Below are positions 24,101-36,800 of a stretch of 64,000 nucleotides of DNA, one piece after another (within the stretch, counting starts at the first letter, position 1; every line of letters begins with the position of its first letter). Below the pieces are notes generated by a model. It saw nothing but the letters and a program-made list of their open reading frames with translations, searched no databases and was not told the origin of the DNA. The position numbers and the translations under genes are program-made. Origin of the DNA: Lytechinus pictus (lineage: Eukaryota > Echinodermata > Echinoidea > Temnopleuroida > Toxopneustidae); the NCBI RefSeq assembly GCF_037042905.1, contig NC_087252.1, forward strand, positions 3,595,501 to 3,659,500, written 5' to 3'.

Positions 24101-27100
24101 TGGACATCTGTATAAGGACAGAAGAAAGTACACTACGATTACTTCAGGCCTTCATAAAACCCTATTTAGCCAACTTGACTTCTTATAGCCCCCCCCCCCC
24201 CCCTCATTTCCTTTTTTCCTGTACACTTCATCAAGCTTGATGTTATTGATATTAATTTTTACCATCCTCCCAATCAAAACCTTCATCATAACACATTAGG
24301 AGTTTAGCTGTCGTCAGTATCACAATATATCCATTTTGTTCACGGATTCCGACCTGATTATAAATTGTAGGAATACAGTATATCATGCGGTGTCTTCGCT
24401 CTGTGTTCAAATAGTAATTTATCAAATTCTACAGCATGAGCAGTGTCTTGTGATATGTGAGGAAAGTACACACAAATGTGTACGATTTTATTAATAAAAA
24501 AATACACAAATAGTTGTGTTCACTGTGTTCACATAGGCAGCTGAGCAACAATACTCAAAAAGTGAACAATTTGAAGGTGATTTCTCATTTTGCTCCAGAC
24601 TGTGGTCAAAGACACACTATGAGCATACTGTGCACTCACTGTGGAACAAACTGAGACAATCCGTTCTTTTCAAGAGGGACATTCTCTTAGTAAAGCGGAC
24701 CTACTTACCTGTTTCATCTTTGCCCCGCTGAATGTCGGGGTTAAGATGTTTCTTATTTCCTTCCAGCGCTCCCCTTCCGCCAGTGACACCATACTTTGAA
24801 GTTCATCGGGAATCTGCGGAAAGCTCTTCATTAGAAAGAAAGACAAAAAAAGGAATAACTATGAGATGTTTAAAAATAACCAAACGATAGCGCTCCAAGG
24901 CGGGGTAAGTTTTCCCTTTTTTTGTGAAAGTGTAGAAAAGACGCAGACTTTAACTCAAAAAAGGAAAAAAAATCACTCTAAAAAGTTTAAATTCTCACTC
25001 CATCAGGATTGGTCACTCGTCTCCAAGAGGAGTGTGATAAGAGACCTGGTTCCCATTTCATAAAGAGTTACAACTATGGTAACTTTGCCATTATAGCAAC
25101 TACCATGTAAACCTTGATTCTGATATGCTGCTGAGTCCTGTTACCATGGTAGTTGCTATTATGGTAAAGTTACAATAGTTGTAGAGACAATGTTTTCAAA
25201 ATGGACCCTACTGATAAAAAAATATTTTTTCTGATACTTACAACTCTGTTGTGGAAATTGTTGAAGCTCTTCACCAGAACAAGTCGTAATATCTCGGGAT
25301 CACTCACGACAATGACGGGAACACTAAATGAAAACGTCCTATTGACAGGATGCAGAAAGATACAGTTTTCATCCGATTATGGCCGGTTTGATAGCTTTCT
25401 TACCCCCCTTTCACATGGTAAAAAAATCGTAATTTTAAATGATGCTTCTAGTGAAAAATAAGGCTAATGAGAAATATTTAGCACGTGTAAAACCAAACTA
25501 GAACATGATAGAATCACGAACGCTAATCACAGAAACGAATACAATAGCATTCATCATTAGAATGATGATTCAAGATTCACGTGTGAAAAGGCACTTGGTT
25601 ATGCCGCTTTAAGGTATTTTTTTTCAACCTTGATTTCTGCGCCATTGTATGGCCCACGTTGTCTGTTCAAAGAACTGATTTTTACTGATATCTTAACAGT
25701 GGGCTCTTTTAGAAAGAATCGATCAATGCCATTTAAGAATTTAGGAAATGTTCTGAATAACAATTTGCTTCATTTTTTTACATTGTAAGATAGGTAGAGA
25801 GGCAATGATAGATTGATAAATACCAGGGATATTTTGCCTAATAAAACAATTTGAAAGGTTTTTATAGTACAGACTTCATGTTACCACGCTTTGATTACTG
25901 TTTTTTTATCTGTTAATATACTCAAAAAATGGTTCCGTTTCATAAAATCTAGCTGGAAAAAGCTTTTTAAAAGTATGAAATATTTTCATTTTCTCTTCAG
26001 TATAATGTACGAACAAAATTTGCCAGATTCATGAACACACGAAATTGTATTCGTGATTTGATGAAGAATTTTGTCAATTCTGCAAAAAATAAAATTTTAG
26101 TTTTCAAATATAGGAAAAACAAATAGTGAGTGATATCATCGACTTTCCCATATGCATTTCCTTACGTTGTGCGTACATTTGTTTTGATGAAAATAAGAGA
26201 AAGCTTGGCGGAACCAGCGGCAGATGGCACTTTTCCACCCCCCCCCCCAAAAAAAAAAAAAAATCCCCGTATGAAAAAATGCCCTTTTTTCAAAATGGAA
26301 AGTGTCTTCTTTTCAAATGAAATGTACCCTTACTCAAAATGAAATACCCTTTTTGAAGTAAAACATAATACATGTGAGGTAAGAAAGTCAAAAAAATCTT
26401 TGGCTCGCGCTTCGCGCTCGCATCAATTAATGTTTAGTAAGGTACTCATTCTATTCTTGGTTACATAATATGCTTAGAATGTCAACTTTTCTGGTTGGAA
26501 TATCACAAGTTTTTGGCTCACGATTCGTGCTCCTATTGATCATTTATTGTAAGGTAAAGTATACTTAATCTGTTCTTAGTTACAAAAAGTGCTTAGGATA
26601 TCCAGTTATCAGGTTGAAATGTTAAATTTTTTTAGCTTATGCTTCGCGCTCGCATTATTTAATTGTTTAGATATTTATCCTATTCATCAGTCACTAAAAA
26701 TGCAGTCCTTATCAGTTTCCTTGTCTAGTCAGTGTATTATAAATTTCAGCTCGCGCTTCGCGCTCGCGTCAATTCTTTAGTTTAAGTAGATACACATCTT
26801 TCTCATGATAACAAAAACTGCTAGGAATGTTTAATTTCCATGTCTTATTACATGAAATGCCCAAAAGTGTGAGCTCGCTATTCGTGCTCACAACATCTCG
26901 CAAGGAAACCCTTTTATAAGTAAATAGCGTCATAATTGACCAAACAATGAGTTTCACAACTTCAGATTTATTTTTTCTTTCCAAACCGCTCGCTCGCGGA
27001 AAAAACTAAAGCTTGAATATATATCTTATCAATCAGAAACCAATCCAAAGAGGTTGAACTCAATTTAATTACTACAAAACACACATCTACTTCATGCAGG

Positions 27101-30100
27101 TGATAATCTCATGGTGAAAGTATCCGTTTTGCACCAATATGCCCGTTTTGACACTATAAATATATTATTTTGGCTTGCCCCCCCCCCCCAAAAAAAAAAA
27201 TAACACTACTTTTGAAGTGCATAATCTTTTTTGAGTACTTACCCGTAGAACTTCCCATATTTTCTCGTCCACTCTTCGAAAATTTCAGGGATTTTTGTTC
27301 TCTGAAAAAAAAATCAAACAAATTTTTAGCTTGACAATCAAACGTGAAAATGTTTACACTACCCTCTTCATTGCAACACTATTAGCCTATATTAAATGCT
27401 AATATTTTTTAAAAACAAAAAATAATGTCTTCTGTTAGTTGAAACAAGATTATGGTGGTCATGATTTTGTTCTTTATCGATGTTTTTTTAATTAAATAGC
27501 TACAAATAGAAACCAATAGCGGTTCTTTGAGTATTTGCCTATGTCCAGATTTATCACAAACGATGTTGAATGTGTTATAAAATGCCTCATCTAACTCGAT
27601 CAGATTTATGTGATTCCAATATATACGACTGAGGCAAAACGACATAAAGTACCATTGTCATGGTTTAATGGTTTAGTCAGTATCCGATGGATTTTCGTAT
27701 TGGCAAGATGCGTTGCTAATTCATCGAATACAGTATATTCGAACGGGCGCTGCAACGGGGCTTCCACCCCCCCCCCCCCCAAACACACACATTTTTTTTC
27801 AGTAGGCTTTAAACAATTATCAAAACGTAAGATATGTAAGACTGGCCATCAAATTGTGACTCTAGGCATGTTCATTTAACTTTTTATTCGACCTCACCCA
27901 CCCCCCCTCCCACTTTTAAAATGCCCCCCCCCCCCATACCCAAAAGGTCCAGGGTCCCATAACACAAAGGTTAGCGTTTGATCGTACGCTTGATTTTCAT
28001 GATTGATTGTACATTGTAATCAATGCAATCAATCTTAGAAAAATGTTCTAAGATATTTGCTAAGTTTTGTGTTACGGGCCCCTGGTTTAATCATTAGGGC
28101 CTACTGATGTGAAGATTGGGTTTCCAATTAGAGGTAGAGCTGGTTCGTACGGCACTCCCTTCCGCTTCCAATAACTGTGGGTCCAGAGGGCGGTATATCT
28201 AAGAAAGATGATAAGAGAGATAGGTTGAATATCACAATCAATTAGACTAGTCTTAGTCCTGTCGAAAAGTTGGCGAAAAGAAATTAATAATAATAATATG
28301 CGACATTTATAAATCTCTTAATACAAATGACTCAAAGCCAAGCACACTTATTACCCCGACTTAAGCACGGCTTTCCTGATCGGACGCTCGAGCATTCAAG
28401 GAATTCCTTCCTACCGGGTATCCATACTAGACCTCGGTGGAGAGCGGCAAATTTAGATAAACGCCTTGCCAAAGGACGTGAATGTTGCGGTGGGATTTGA
28501 ACCCCGGCCGGACCTTGTGTTTCAAAGTCACAGGACTTATCTAGTGAGCCGCAACACCTCATTTGTGGCCAATTTCTATAAATGCAACCTAGTAGTCTCA
28601 GAGCGTATGTAGGTCTACCCTCTGTGCAGAGTGTGGTTTGTCATTAGTACCCTGGTCCTAGTCTGGTTGTGAATTATAACTTTTCGAAATCATTCCCACC
28701 GTCCAATCTAATGAAAGTATGATATTTTATAAAAACAATAAGAGTTTGTCAGATTTTGAGCGTCTATCTGCATTGTCTTGGAGTTGTTTCAAAGACGGTT
28801 TTGACAGGTGTCCCTTTCCATGCCCAAAGGAAAAAAACCCACTTTTTATCCAGTCTTTTGATTTTCGCCCATATAGATCTTCAGATTGAATTTACAATAT
28901 AGCATGCATATTTACACAAGTTATTTCATTATATTTGACAATCTGAAAAAATCAAACTAGCATAATGCTGAAAATTTCATCACAATCCCATGTAAAATAA
29001 GAAAGTTAATACATTTTAAAGCTTCGCTTATTTTTCACAAAACAATTTTATGCACAACTCAGTGACATGCAAATGAGACATTCGATGATGCCCCTCACTT
29101 ACTATATCTTTTGTTTTTTATTATTTGAATTATACAAAATTTCAATTTTTACCGATTTGACAGTAAGGACCAACTTGACTGAACCATATAGTATTAACTC
29201 AATGCTAATTCCACGTGTTCAAGGAGAATTTTTTTTTTTCACCTGACAATGAGGGGAAAATTTGAATATTTCATGTAATAAAATACAAAAGGAATAGTGA
29301 GTGGATGACGTCATCGGTCTCCTCATTTGCATACCGACCAGGATGTGCATATAACTGTATTAAGAATTTAAGCGAAACTTTAAGAGATCTCAACTTTATT
29401 ACTTTACATTCGATTTTTGATGAAATTTCAAGTGCTATGCTCGTCAGATTTTTGTCTTTTTCAGTGAAATGTCACCTTTTTTCTTTGCCAGAGAAATGGA
29501 TGACATTTCAACCCTTTACGATAAAAGACTGGTATTGCACAAACACTTCATGTCATTGATTATCATAAACATATTTATTTTACAGTGTAAACATTGCACA
29601 ATGATGTAGACTTGCTGCAAAATTGCCAACTAATAATATTATAATATTTTTATATCTGTTTTAAAAAAACTTCTTACTGATAGCCACTTACAAAGTTCTT
29701 AACCCATTTATTTCGTTCCAACTCATATCTTTTGTATGATAGGATTTTACTTTAATACTACGTACATGTATAATATCGTCGTACATGTATAATATCGTTC
29801 AGATTTATGATTCATCAATAACGACCTACAAACAATGTTATTGAGCTATAATTATTGTATCAATGATCTTAATTTCCTTAAATCATATATCAGTATACAT
29901 AAAATTTATGCAATTTATATTTAGCTTTTTGCAAGTTTTTAGAATTTAAGTATTAAATATCAAACCTTTACAAATCTTTTTGTAAGGAATACTTTTTGCC
30001 AGGTGCAGTAAACTATTTAGGTGGTCCACAACTCGACTAGTCTAGATTTTCTTGCGATCTAAGACTGTTTGATCTGGTTTATTCGTTATACATGTTTTTT

Positions 30101-30426
30101 TTTATATACCAAATGAATATGGTATTAAAAACAGTGCTATATTTGAGTGCCTCTCTCCAGCTATTTTTTAGGACATCATAATTTTTTTCGAGAAATTACG
30201 GTTAATTCTTGACTATAAGAATGTCAACGACGCGTTGAAATTCATTCTAAACGACGAATACTTTGTATTTTGTAAACAAATATGTTATACTACTGCTTAT
30301 CGAGTTTTAGAAAGATCCTCCTGGCTATAGGCCTACTCACAATGTGTACAGGGTGACGAATCCGAGAGTGAACCAGGCCAACAGACATGTCAATGACATC
30401 GACATTCCCATAACCTCAATCTCCAT
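18164..30426 (-). CDS. CYP3-like cytochrome P450, gene B (complete, 13 exons)
   Basis: Predicted class II microsomal monooxygenase (NADPH-P450 reductase as electron donor); substrate unknown. Exons: e1 30341-30426, e2 28105-28198, e3 27243-27301, e4 25242-25338, e5 24709-24825, e6 24019-24107, e7 23235-23383, e8 21870-22012, e9 21192-21380, e10 20277-20497, e11 19567-19704, e12 18743-18905, e13 18164-18253. They sum to 1635 nt, 544 aa plus TGA, all GT-AG. Domains in order: N-terminal membrane anchor (about 10-30), hinge with [26 protein letters not shown] (C-helix), [15 protein letters not shown]-helix AGSETT (about 348-353), K-helix ETLR (405-408), haem loop [10 protein letters not shown] with ligand Cys about 485. 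The exon plan matches vertebrate CYP3 genes one for one. Exon 9 encodes an extra acidic, His-rich stretch (about 301-330). CYP3 against CYP5 (thromboxane synthase-like) cannot be settled by eye. Exon 5 has two in-frame acceptors 12 nt apart; the upstream one is chosen because genes A and C need it. Confidence 0.94.
22356..22411. repeat. 56-bp near-perfect palindrome
   Basis: The arms ATACCTTGGTCACATTTGCT...GGCG and CGCC...GACCGAGGTAT pair over 28 bp with one mismatch and no loop; the centre is GGCGCGCC at 22383/22384. It is flanked by TAA-like bases. The same ends occur in a longer foldback at 38119-38284, so this looks like a minimal derivative. It lies in intron 7 of gene B. Confidence 0.9.
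22810..23192. repeat. Three tandem units of about 125 bp
   Basis: Each unit contains AACATAGGAAGAAATTGCTG, GGGTTCACCTTTGTCGCCAA and AGAACTCCCAG, then CATTTGACTGGGATTTTCAA (or close) and a GCGAGCG-like end. The units start near 22812, 22934 and 23073. The array ends about 40 bp from the exon 7 donor of gene B. It is non-coding. Confidence 0.85.
24390..24700. repeat. Degenerate ACACTGTG-rich repeat in intron 5 of gene B
   Basis: The segment has scattered words such as CACTGTGTTCACATAGG, ACACACTATGAGC, CATACTGTGCACTCACTGTGG and AAGTGAACAATTTG. These are diverged versions of the unit that is amplified as the 34.7-35.6 kb minisatellite. A similar patch is at 40290-40535. Confidence 0.5.
25050..25184. 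mobile_element. Foldback MITE, TTTCATAAAG family
   Basis: CATTTCATAAAGAGTTACAA ... GGTAACTTTGCCATTATAGC pairs with GTAGTTGCTATTATGGTAAA ... GTTACAATAGTTGTAG. Related foldbacks lie at 42506-42652, 59207-59380 and 59567-59712. It is in intron 4 of gene B. Confidence 0.75.
26210..27195. repeat. Inverted-orientation GCGAGC satellite block with poly-C ends
   Basis: GCTCGCGCTTCGCGCTCGC-type motifs occur near 26402, 26640, 26752 and 26873. They are the reverse complement of the motif at 12.5-14.3 kb, with similar AT-rich spacers. C-run/A-run junctions lie at 26238-26264 and 27179-27200. It is probably a further copy of the same non-autonomous family, in intron 3 of gene B; exact ends were not resolved. 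Confidence 0.6.
27949..28085. mobile_element. MITE with about 26-bp terminal inverted repeats
   Basis: The left end CCAGGGTCCCATAACACAAA pairs with the right end, whose reverse complement is CCAGGGGCCCGTAACACAAA. It is 137 bp long and ends 19 bp before the first exonic base of gene B exon 2 (28105), close to the splice donor. It has no coding capacity. Confidence 0.8.
28255..28562 (-). mobile_element. tRNA-derived SINE
   Basis: On the minus strand the element starts with a tRNA-like head: TTGCGGCTCACTAGATAAGT as box A region and GGGGTTCAAATCCC as box B. The body is GC-richer and contains GGCAAGGCGTTTATCTAAAT, and it ends in an (ATT)n-like tail near 28290. The head resembles the SINE at 36722. 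It lies in intron 1 of gene B. Confidence 0.75.
28900..29560. mobile_element. Probable long foldback repeat
   Basis: CAAATGAGACATTCGATGAT near 29073 and ATGACGTCATCGGTCTCCTC...ATTTGCAT near 29306 are imperfect inverted counterparts. The same holds for AAATTTCATCA near 28973 and GATGAAATTTCAAG near 29418. This architecture (two AT-rich arms with a TGATGTCATC-like core) recurs at 55790-56372. Boundaries are uncertain. Confidence 0.5.
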
Positions 30427-31334
30427 TTCGACTTTCAATCAAAAGTACACCCTTGATCGCAAAGTGGTGTTCAGTCTTTGTCCCAAGTCGTTCAGTCGAA
30501 TGATGCAACCTCCAGTGAGACTACTACTATAAGGTATTTAATTCATACGCTATTCTTGAGTAAAGGTATGATAATGCTGCAGTCACAAGGGCGAAACTGA
30601 CTCCAAACCGACCGATGATACGTCATTGGAAATAACGTCATAAAATTAGTCAGTCAGGGTCGATCACACCGGTATGACTCTCAAACTACTTGTTTGATAT
30701 CTTGCAAGAACTTTGATATTTACCAAGGATGGGAGCATAGGGGTAGCAATGGAGCAGCCCCCCCCCCCCCCCCTCCACCAGAAAAATAGTATGACACAAA
30801 TTATGGATATGCTGAATTGTTGCATAATGTACTCGTAGTGAAATGTTTCACTTTCAGTTAAATTTCTATTGTTGCAGCTATTTCCGAAAAGGACCAAGAT
30901 ATGGAAGATTCCATGCGGCACAGAGATGATGAAGCATATCATGATTTCAAGTACGTCTACAGTTGATATGCTTTAGATATCAATGTCACGAACCCAATGG
31001 TGTGGACCGATGCTCGGGGAACAAGGTATACACCCAAACAGACAATACTGCCTGATTATGCATTAATTAACGCAGGAACATTACTTGCAAATCTGAAAAA
31101 ATGCCAAGAAAACTCAACCAACCACCCCTCCCTTCCCCCCCCCCTCCCACACCGTTGGTTGATCCGGATTATGCCTCTCTTGGTCTCTTGCTTCTATTAA
31201 AATCATCTCTCAAATTTTGGAAGGTCCATTCTTAGTTTCAGAGTGATGACACTTTTCTGGTAGTCCTATGCAGGAGGAAAAAGCGCAAAGAAAATTCTTT
31301 AGGCAGCTGAAGTACTTCGTCAACTTACGTTTTC

Positions 31335-31550
31335 GCCTGTGAGGGTGTGTCTGGGTGGACCGATTGGAGTGGGGTGTGTATATGTGTTTGAGTGGGGTGC
31401 ATCTGTGAATGGATGAGTATGAGAGAGAAAGTGTGTGTGCGTGAGGGTGCTCGTGTGTGTGAGTGTGATTGTGTGTGTGTGAGGGTGTGTGTGTTTGTGT
31501 TGGGGGAAATGGTGGCGAGGGATTTTGTTTAGGATGGGGATAAGTGTGTG
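31335..31550. repeat. GT-rich degenerate microsatellite
   Basis: A G/T-rich block made of GTGTGTG, GAGGGTG and GGGTGT words. The minus-strand His/Thr/Pro reading frame across it reflects composition only. Confidence 0.85.
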
Positions 31551-33572
31551 TCATGACGAGTAAGGATATTTGCGATGTTGTGTTTGCATGCTGTCAGTGA
31601 AAATGGTTGGGGAAGAAAAATGTTGGGAATGTAATGAAATTCCAAAAACAAGAACTTCTTTATTGGTAATTTGCTAATTGAAAGCTTTACAGAAGACAAT
31701 ACCGGTAAGAAAATCGGAAAATGATTTTTGGGGAGGAATCGCATAAAGGGATTTTTGGATAATCCTAGAGCTCCAAATTATTCAAGTGGTAGTGCTTCAC
31801 AATTAAATATCACCATGGGATATTTTTCTAGAAGATACAGAAAAGGTATTGACATATTTTATGACTATATAATGATCTTACCATATTCTATCTAATGGCT
31901 GCAGCATTACACTTATATACCCAGTATAAACGTGGACAGAAAGTTAACAAGCTTTCATTGGCATTTGTGTGCGAAGCGTTGTTTGATCAAAACTGATTCA
32001 TACAAGTATAAAAAATGACACCTCACGAATCCCCAATTTAAGGAGAAATATTCATTAGCACATATTTTTTATATGACCTGAAAAAGTATTATCTCCCAAA
32101 CGCTTGGACAATCAGCAGGTATTTTTTACTGTGATGTAAAGTTCGACTTGCGCCAAAGTAAGACATGACTGCAATGAATGAATGCAGGTGACAATGATGT
32201 CATAATGCTGCATGAGTTAGTAAACATATCTGCAAACCTCCTTTTTCAATGAAATTAACTTGATGAATCGATACAAAAAAATGTTTATTAAACAATTTCA
32301 ATATTAATTATTGAAAGGGTGTTTTGCAATAGATTTAAAGCAATCCTTGCAAGATTATGACATCGTTGGCATCTGTATTCATTTATTGGGGTCATGCTTT
32401 ACTTTGGCCCAAGTCAAAATTTACATCACTGCAAAGAATACCTTCTGATCATCCAAGCGTTAACACGTACCCTATTAATATGGTATCAAGTTATTTGGGA
32501 GAAAATACTCTTTGCAGTCATATATAATGATTATGTACTTATGTCATATTTCCCCCTTCATTTAGGGCTTTCTGATGTGTCTTTTACTCACACGATATAC
32601 ATCCATCCTTATGATATGTCTGTCAGTCTCTACCTTACACGCCTTTACCCCTTCCCTACCCACTCCCCCCCTCTCTTTCTCTATTTATTTCCCTCACTTT
32701 CCCCTTTCTCTCTCTCCCTTTGCCCCCCCCCCCAAGCTCCACTTCCCGTCTGTCGTTGTGCCCATCGCTAATAGAATATATATAATCTAGGGGTTATGTT
32801 TAGAAGACACAATTAATATGTGACATATATTAAACAGTTCAAGTAAATTATTGTTTATTGAGTATAAACCACTCGTATTTTACAATGAATATGTTGGTAT
32901 AAAGAAAAAGTATTTTCATGGTTAGAATTCCACCAGGCAAAACACATCACGCCAGAACTCTCTAAACTTCAAGATTGAATCGTTACAGGCTATTTCAAAC
33001 CTGTCGAGGAATATTATATAGACAATGCCTGTGCTCATTGACAAATTCAGGAGGAAGATATATACTGTATATTTTCATGAACCTGAGCGACTAAGAAAGT
33101 TCATGTTGGAAATATGTTCAATTAATATTTTCTGTGATCTCATTCATTCATGAACTGCAAAAGCATATATGGTTTTGCAGCTAAATAAAACGTTAAATTA
33201 CATTGCATTGTTTTCATGATAAAAATAGTAATTAGTTGAATAAGAACTAAATTCACTTTATCGCGAAGTACCCACCTCTCTCTGCAACTTCTAGATAATA
33301 AAGCAATTAAATACAAATAATTATAACTGTTTCTGTATTTTCTCTTGGCAATATAGGATATAGTAGTTTCGTTGATTCAAACACCATCCCTAATGATATA
33401 CACAATTTATTATACACCATATCATTGCATTTTACATAATTCGATTTTTGAGCAGCCTAATCTAGCTTAGTTAGTAAAGATAAACGATTTTTATTTGTAA
33501 GATATCTTTTTTTATTTGTCTTCGTCATCTATTTTCATTCTCTGTTAATGTCTTATATTCATTCAAAATGTT

Positions 33573-33800
33573 ACACTAAAAACAGATTGGGTAAAAATTT
33601 ACACAGTATTGGGTAGAAAGGGGACATGCACGTTAGCTGGGTAAATCTTTCCTCCATATTGGGCAAAATGCCTGTTTTAAGGGTAAATTTCAACGCAACA
33701 TTCCGTAAAATTTATAAAAGTATTTGGTATCATTTTACCTAGCAAACATGCATGTTCCCATTTTACCCAATATTGGGTTAACGGTTTTTATAGCATAAGT
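33573..33800. mobile_element. Foldback MITE, ATTGGGTAAA family
   Basis: GATTGGGTAAAAATTTACAC and GGGGACATGCACGTTAGC pair imperfectly with CATTTTACCTAGCAAACATG and TTTTACCCAATATTGGGTTA on the far side. It is about 230 bp, non-coding, and ends about 50 bp beyond the gene C stop codon. Confidence 0.65.
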
Positions 33801-33852
33801 GATTTCAGATCCATTTGATATTTTGTCCATTTCAATACTGTGAGTAAATTCT

Positions 33853-36800
33853 TCACGCAGCCTTGTCCGCCCTTGCCACTGTTCTGACTGTAATACCATT
33901 TGGAGGTGATAGAAATCCGGTTCGGTTGAACTTCGGTGGAATCTAATTTAAAAAGAAATAAAGAAAAAATATATTAGTAATTGTATTGATAAAGACTACC
34001 GTTTACAATTAATTGCCATGAATGAAAAACACCTTGGAAGCGTTTCGGGTTAAATGAATGGGGGTAAAATTTGCATTTATGTTCCTATAGTGCAATAAGA
34101 TGTGAAGATAACATGTTAGCGATAGAAAGTAAGAAAATGTGTGGCTGACTTTGAATTATCAGTACTTTTTTTCCAAAGAACTGGGATATTAGTCAAGATA
34201 ATCATCTTGAAATTTAATTAAAATATAATTACTTGACTATCTACATGATCTGGAGTACAATAATATTAGCTATGGGTGTAGGCTAATTATTTTATCTTCT
34301 GATCCTTTACTACAGTATAGTGATATGGGTAATGAGATTTAATGAGATGTATTGTGAGATTTACACGCAGAACATACTGTTCGGGATTCGAATGCATTGC
34401 TATCTCTTTGTAAAAATCACAGTGTCTAGTATATCCCACAGGATGTCCTCATTTTGTTACGAGTATTTGAATACACTGTGAAATGATCTCCACACTGTAC
34501 AAATGTTCAAATTTTTCATTGTGAATCTCACATTGAGAGCCCTCGAAGTGAGCTCACTGTGAACCCAAGGACGTTTCCACAGTGTGAAAGAATCTTCACT
34601 CTGTTCAATTCGAGCATTTTATTAGTGTGGATCACATCTTCACATGGTCCAATTGTGAACAAACTTTGAACACATTGTGAACACACTGTGAACAAACTCT
34701 GAACATATTGTGACGACACTGGGAACACACTGTGAATACCCTCTGAACACACTGTGGACACATTGTGAATACACTGTGAACACACTGTGGATACATTGTG
34801 AAGACACTGTGAACACACTGTGGATACATTGTGAAGACACTGTGAACACACTGTGGATACATTGTGAAGATTGTGAACACACTGTGGATACATTTCAAAG
34901 ACACTGTGAAAACACTGTAAATACACTGTGAACACACTGTGAACACATTGTGAACACATTGTGAACACACTGTGAACACACTGTGGATACATTGTGAAGA
35001 CACTGAACACACTGTGGATACATTGTGAAGACACTGTGGATACATTTTAAAGACACTGTGAACACACTGTAAATACACTGTGAACACATTGTGGATACAT
35101 TGTGAAGACACTGTGAACACACTGTGGATACATTTTAAAGACACTGTGAACACACTGTAAATACACTGTGAACACATTGTGAAGACACTGTGAACACACT
35201 GTGGATACATTTTAAAGACACTGTGAACACACTGTAAATACACTGTGAACACATTGTGAAGACATTTTGAACACACTGTGAACACATTGTGGATACATTG
35301 TGAAGACACTGAACACACTGTGGATACATTTTAAAGCACTGTGAACACACTGTAAATACACTGTGAACACATTGTGAAGACATTGTGAACACACTGTGAA
35401 CACATTGTGGATACATTGTGAAGACACTGAACACACTGTGGATACATTTTAAAGACACTGTGGACACACTGTGAATACACCGTGGACACACTGTGAATAC
35501 ACCGTGAACACACTGTGAATACACCGTGAACACACTGTGAACACACTGTGAATACATTGTGAAGACACTGTGAACACCCTGTGTGAAACTGTGTTCTTCC
35601 AGTAGGGATGTTCGTGTTTGTTTGTTTTGGGGTTGGGGTTCTGTCTACCTCTGTCTGTGCGCATGTCTCCAACCGGAAGTTCTGAAGCACGCGGACGACA
35701 GCCATCTTGGTTTCCATGAGAGCAAAACGCATTCCGATACAGTTGCGAGGACCAGCACCAAATGGTTGCCAAGCGAAAGGATGCTGCTTGGCCTGTGCTT
35801 CCTTAGTAAACCTGTCAACAACAAACATGTTTGTAAATAGAATGGCTACAGTCTTAAAGACAGATAATTCTCTCCGTATATAAACCACAACGCCAAATTT
35901 TCCATACTACTAAAGTTTCATTCCTCGTTTTTCATTTGTTAATAGATCACATAATACATTACATGGAGGCACTATTATGTCTTGAAAAGTTGATTAATGT
36001 GAATATAACTAAATAAAAAAATAAAATAAAGTAATGAGAAAAAAATACAAACTCTAGGTAAGTTCTGCATTATAGGCATTGCCATTGCTATCAAGGTAAT
36101 TTTCAAACATTATTAAAATGGTGGAAATGGTACCTTTCGGGAATGAACTTCTCTGGTTCGGGCCAGTAGTCCGGGTCTCGATGGATCGTATACATGGGTA
36201 TGAAGACTTGAGTACCCTTCTCGATTGTTAAGCCATTGTGCTCAAATGTCTCGTTGCACATCCGGTTTGAACTGTAGAAGGATAAGAAGAATTGATAATC
36301 GATAATATGCTCAGACGCTTTGAAAGAAAAGGGGAAGAGCATAGATATGATTTAGCTAATGCATTTTATCTGCCATAAAGACATCATGTCTTTCTTTTTA
36401 ACATCTTGGGGATACTTGAAGACCATTTAAGGATCACGTGAGTAAATGCCTGACGTCTTTGAATGTTAAAAACGGAAAAAGAAATGGACAATCTTTCATG
36501 GTACATGCATCTGTTCACAAAAGATACCGGGGTCAATATGCAGTGGTTAGAGCATTGGACTCACAATCGCAAGGTTGTGAGTTCGAATTCCTTCTCTGCC
36601 ATTGTCTCCACTTTGATAAAAAGGCCCGATAGTAATTTCTGTCGTCTATAAGGTCAGCCACTGTGACTGGTTAACCTAAAATGACGTAAAATGTTTCCTA
36701 GGTTATTGATTATATACCAGCTTGTGGAGCGTCGTGGCCCAGTGGATTAGTCTCCGGACTTTGAAACAGAGGGTCGTGGGTTCAAATCCCAGCCATGGCG

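Larger units (their letters stand above)
30427..33852. other. Spacer between genes B and C
   Basis: This 3.4-kb spacer should contain the gene B promoter (left end) and the gene C 3' region (right end). Two ACGTCA words near 30610-30640 could be CRE-like sites or part of a repeat; neither is proven. It also holds a poly-C run at 30758-30772, a GT-rich tract and a foldback at 33573-33800. No gene is recognised. Confidence 0.65.

Noticed and set aside
31210-31554. 114-aa His/Thr/Pro-rich minus-strand reading frame
   Set aside because: It coincides with a GT-rich microsatellite; the repeat composition explains it.
34528-35557. Long minus-strand reading frames (up to 228 aa) with Cys/His/Val repeats
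   Set aside because: They are products of the 11-bp minisatellite, which is open in all frames; no start context, homology or conserved domain supports a gene.
35331-35888. 185-aa reading frame containing exon 12 of gene C as a separate protein
   Set aside because: It is exon 12 read through its splice donor into the minisatellite; the GT donor and exon 13 fit the paralogs exactly.
36722-36800. tRNA gene
   Set aside because: A and B boxes are present but the stems do not form a full cloverleaf and a SINE body follows directly.
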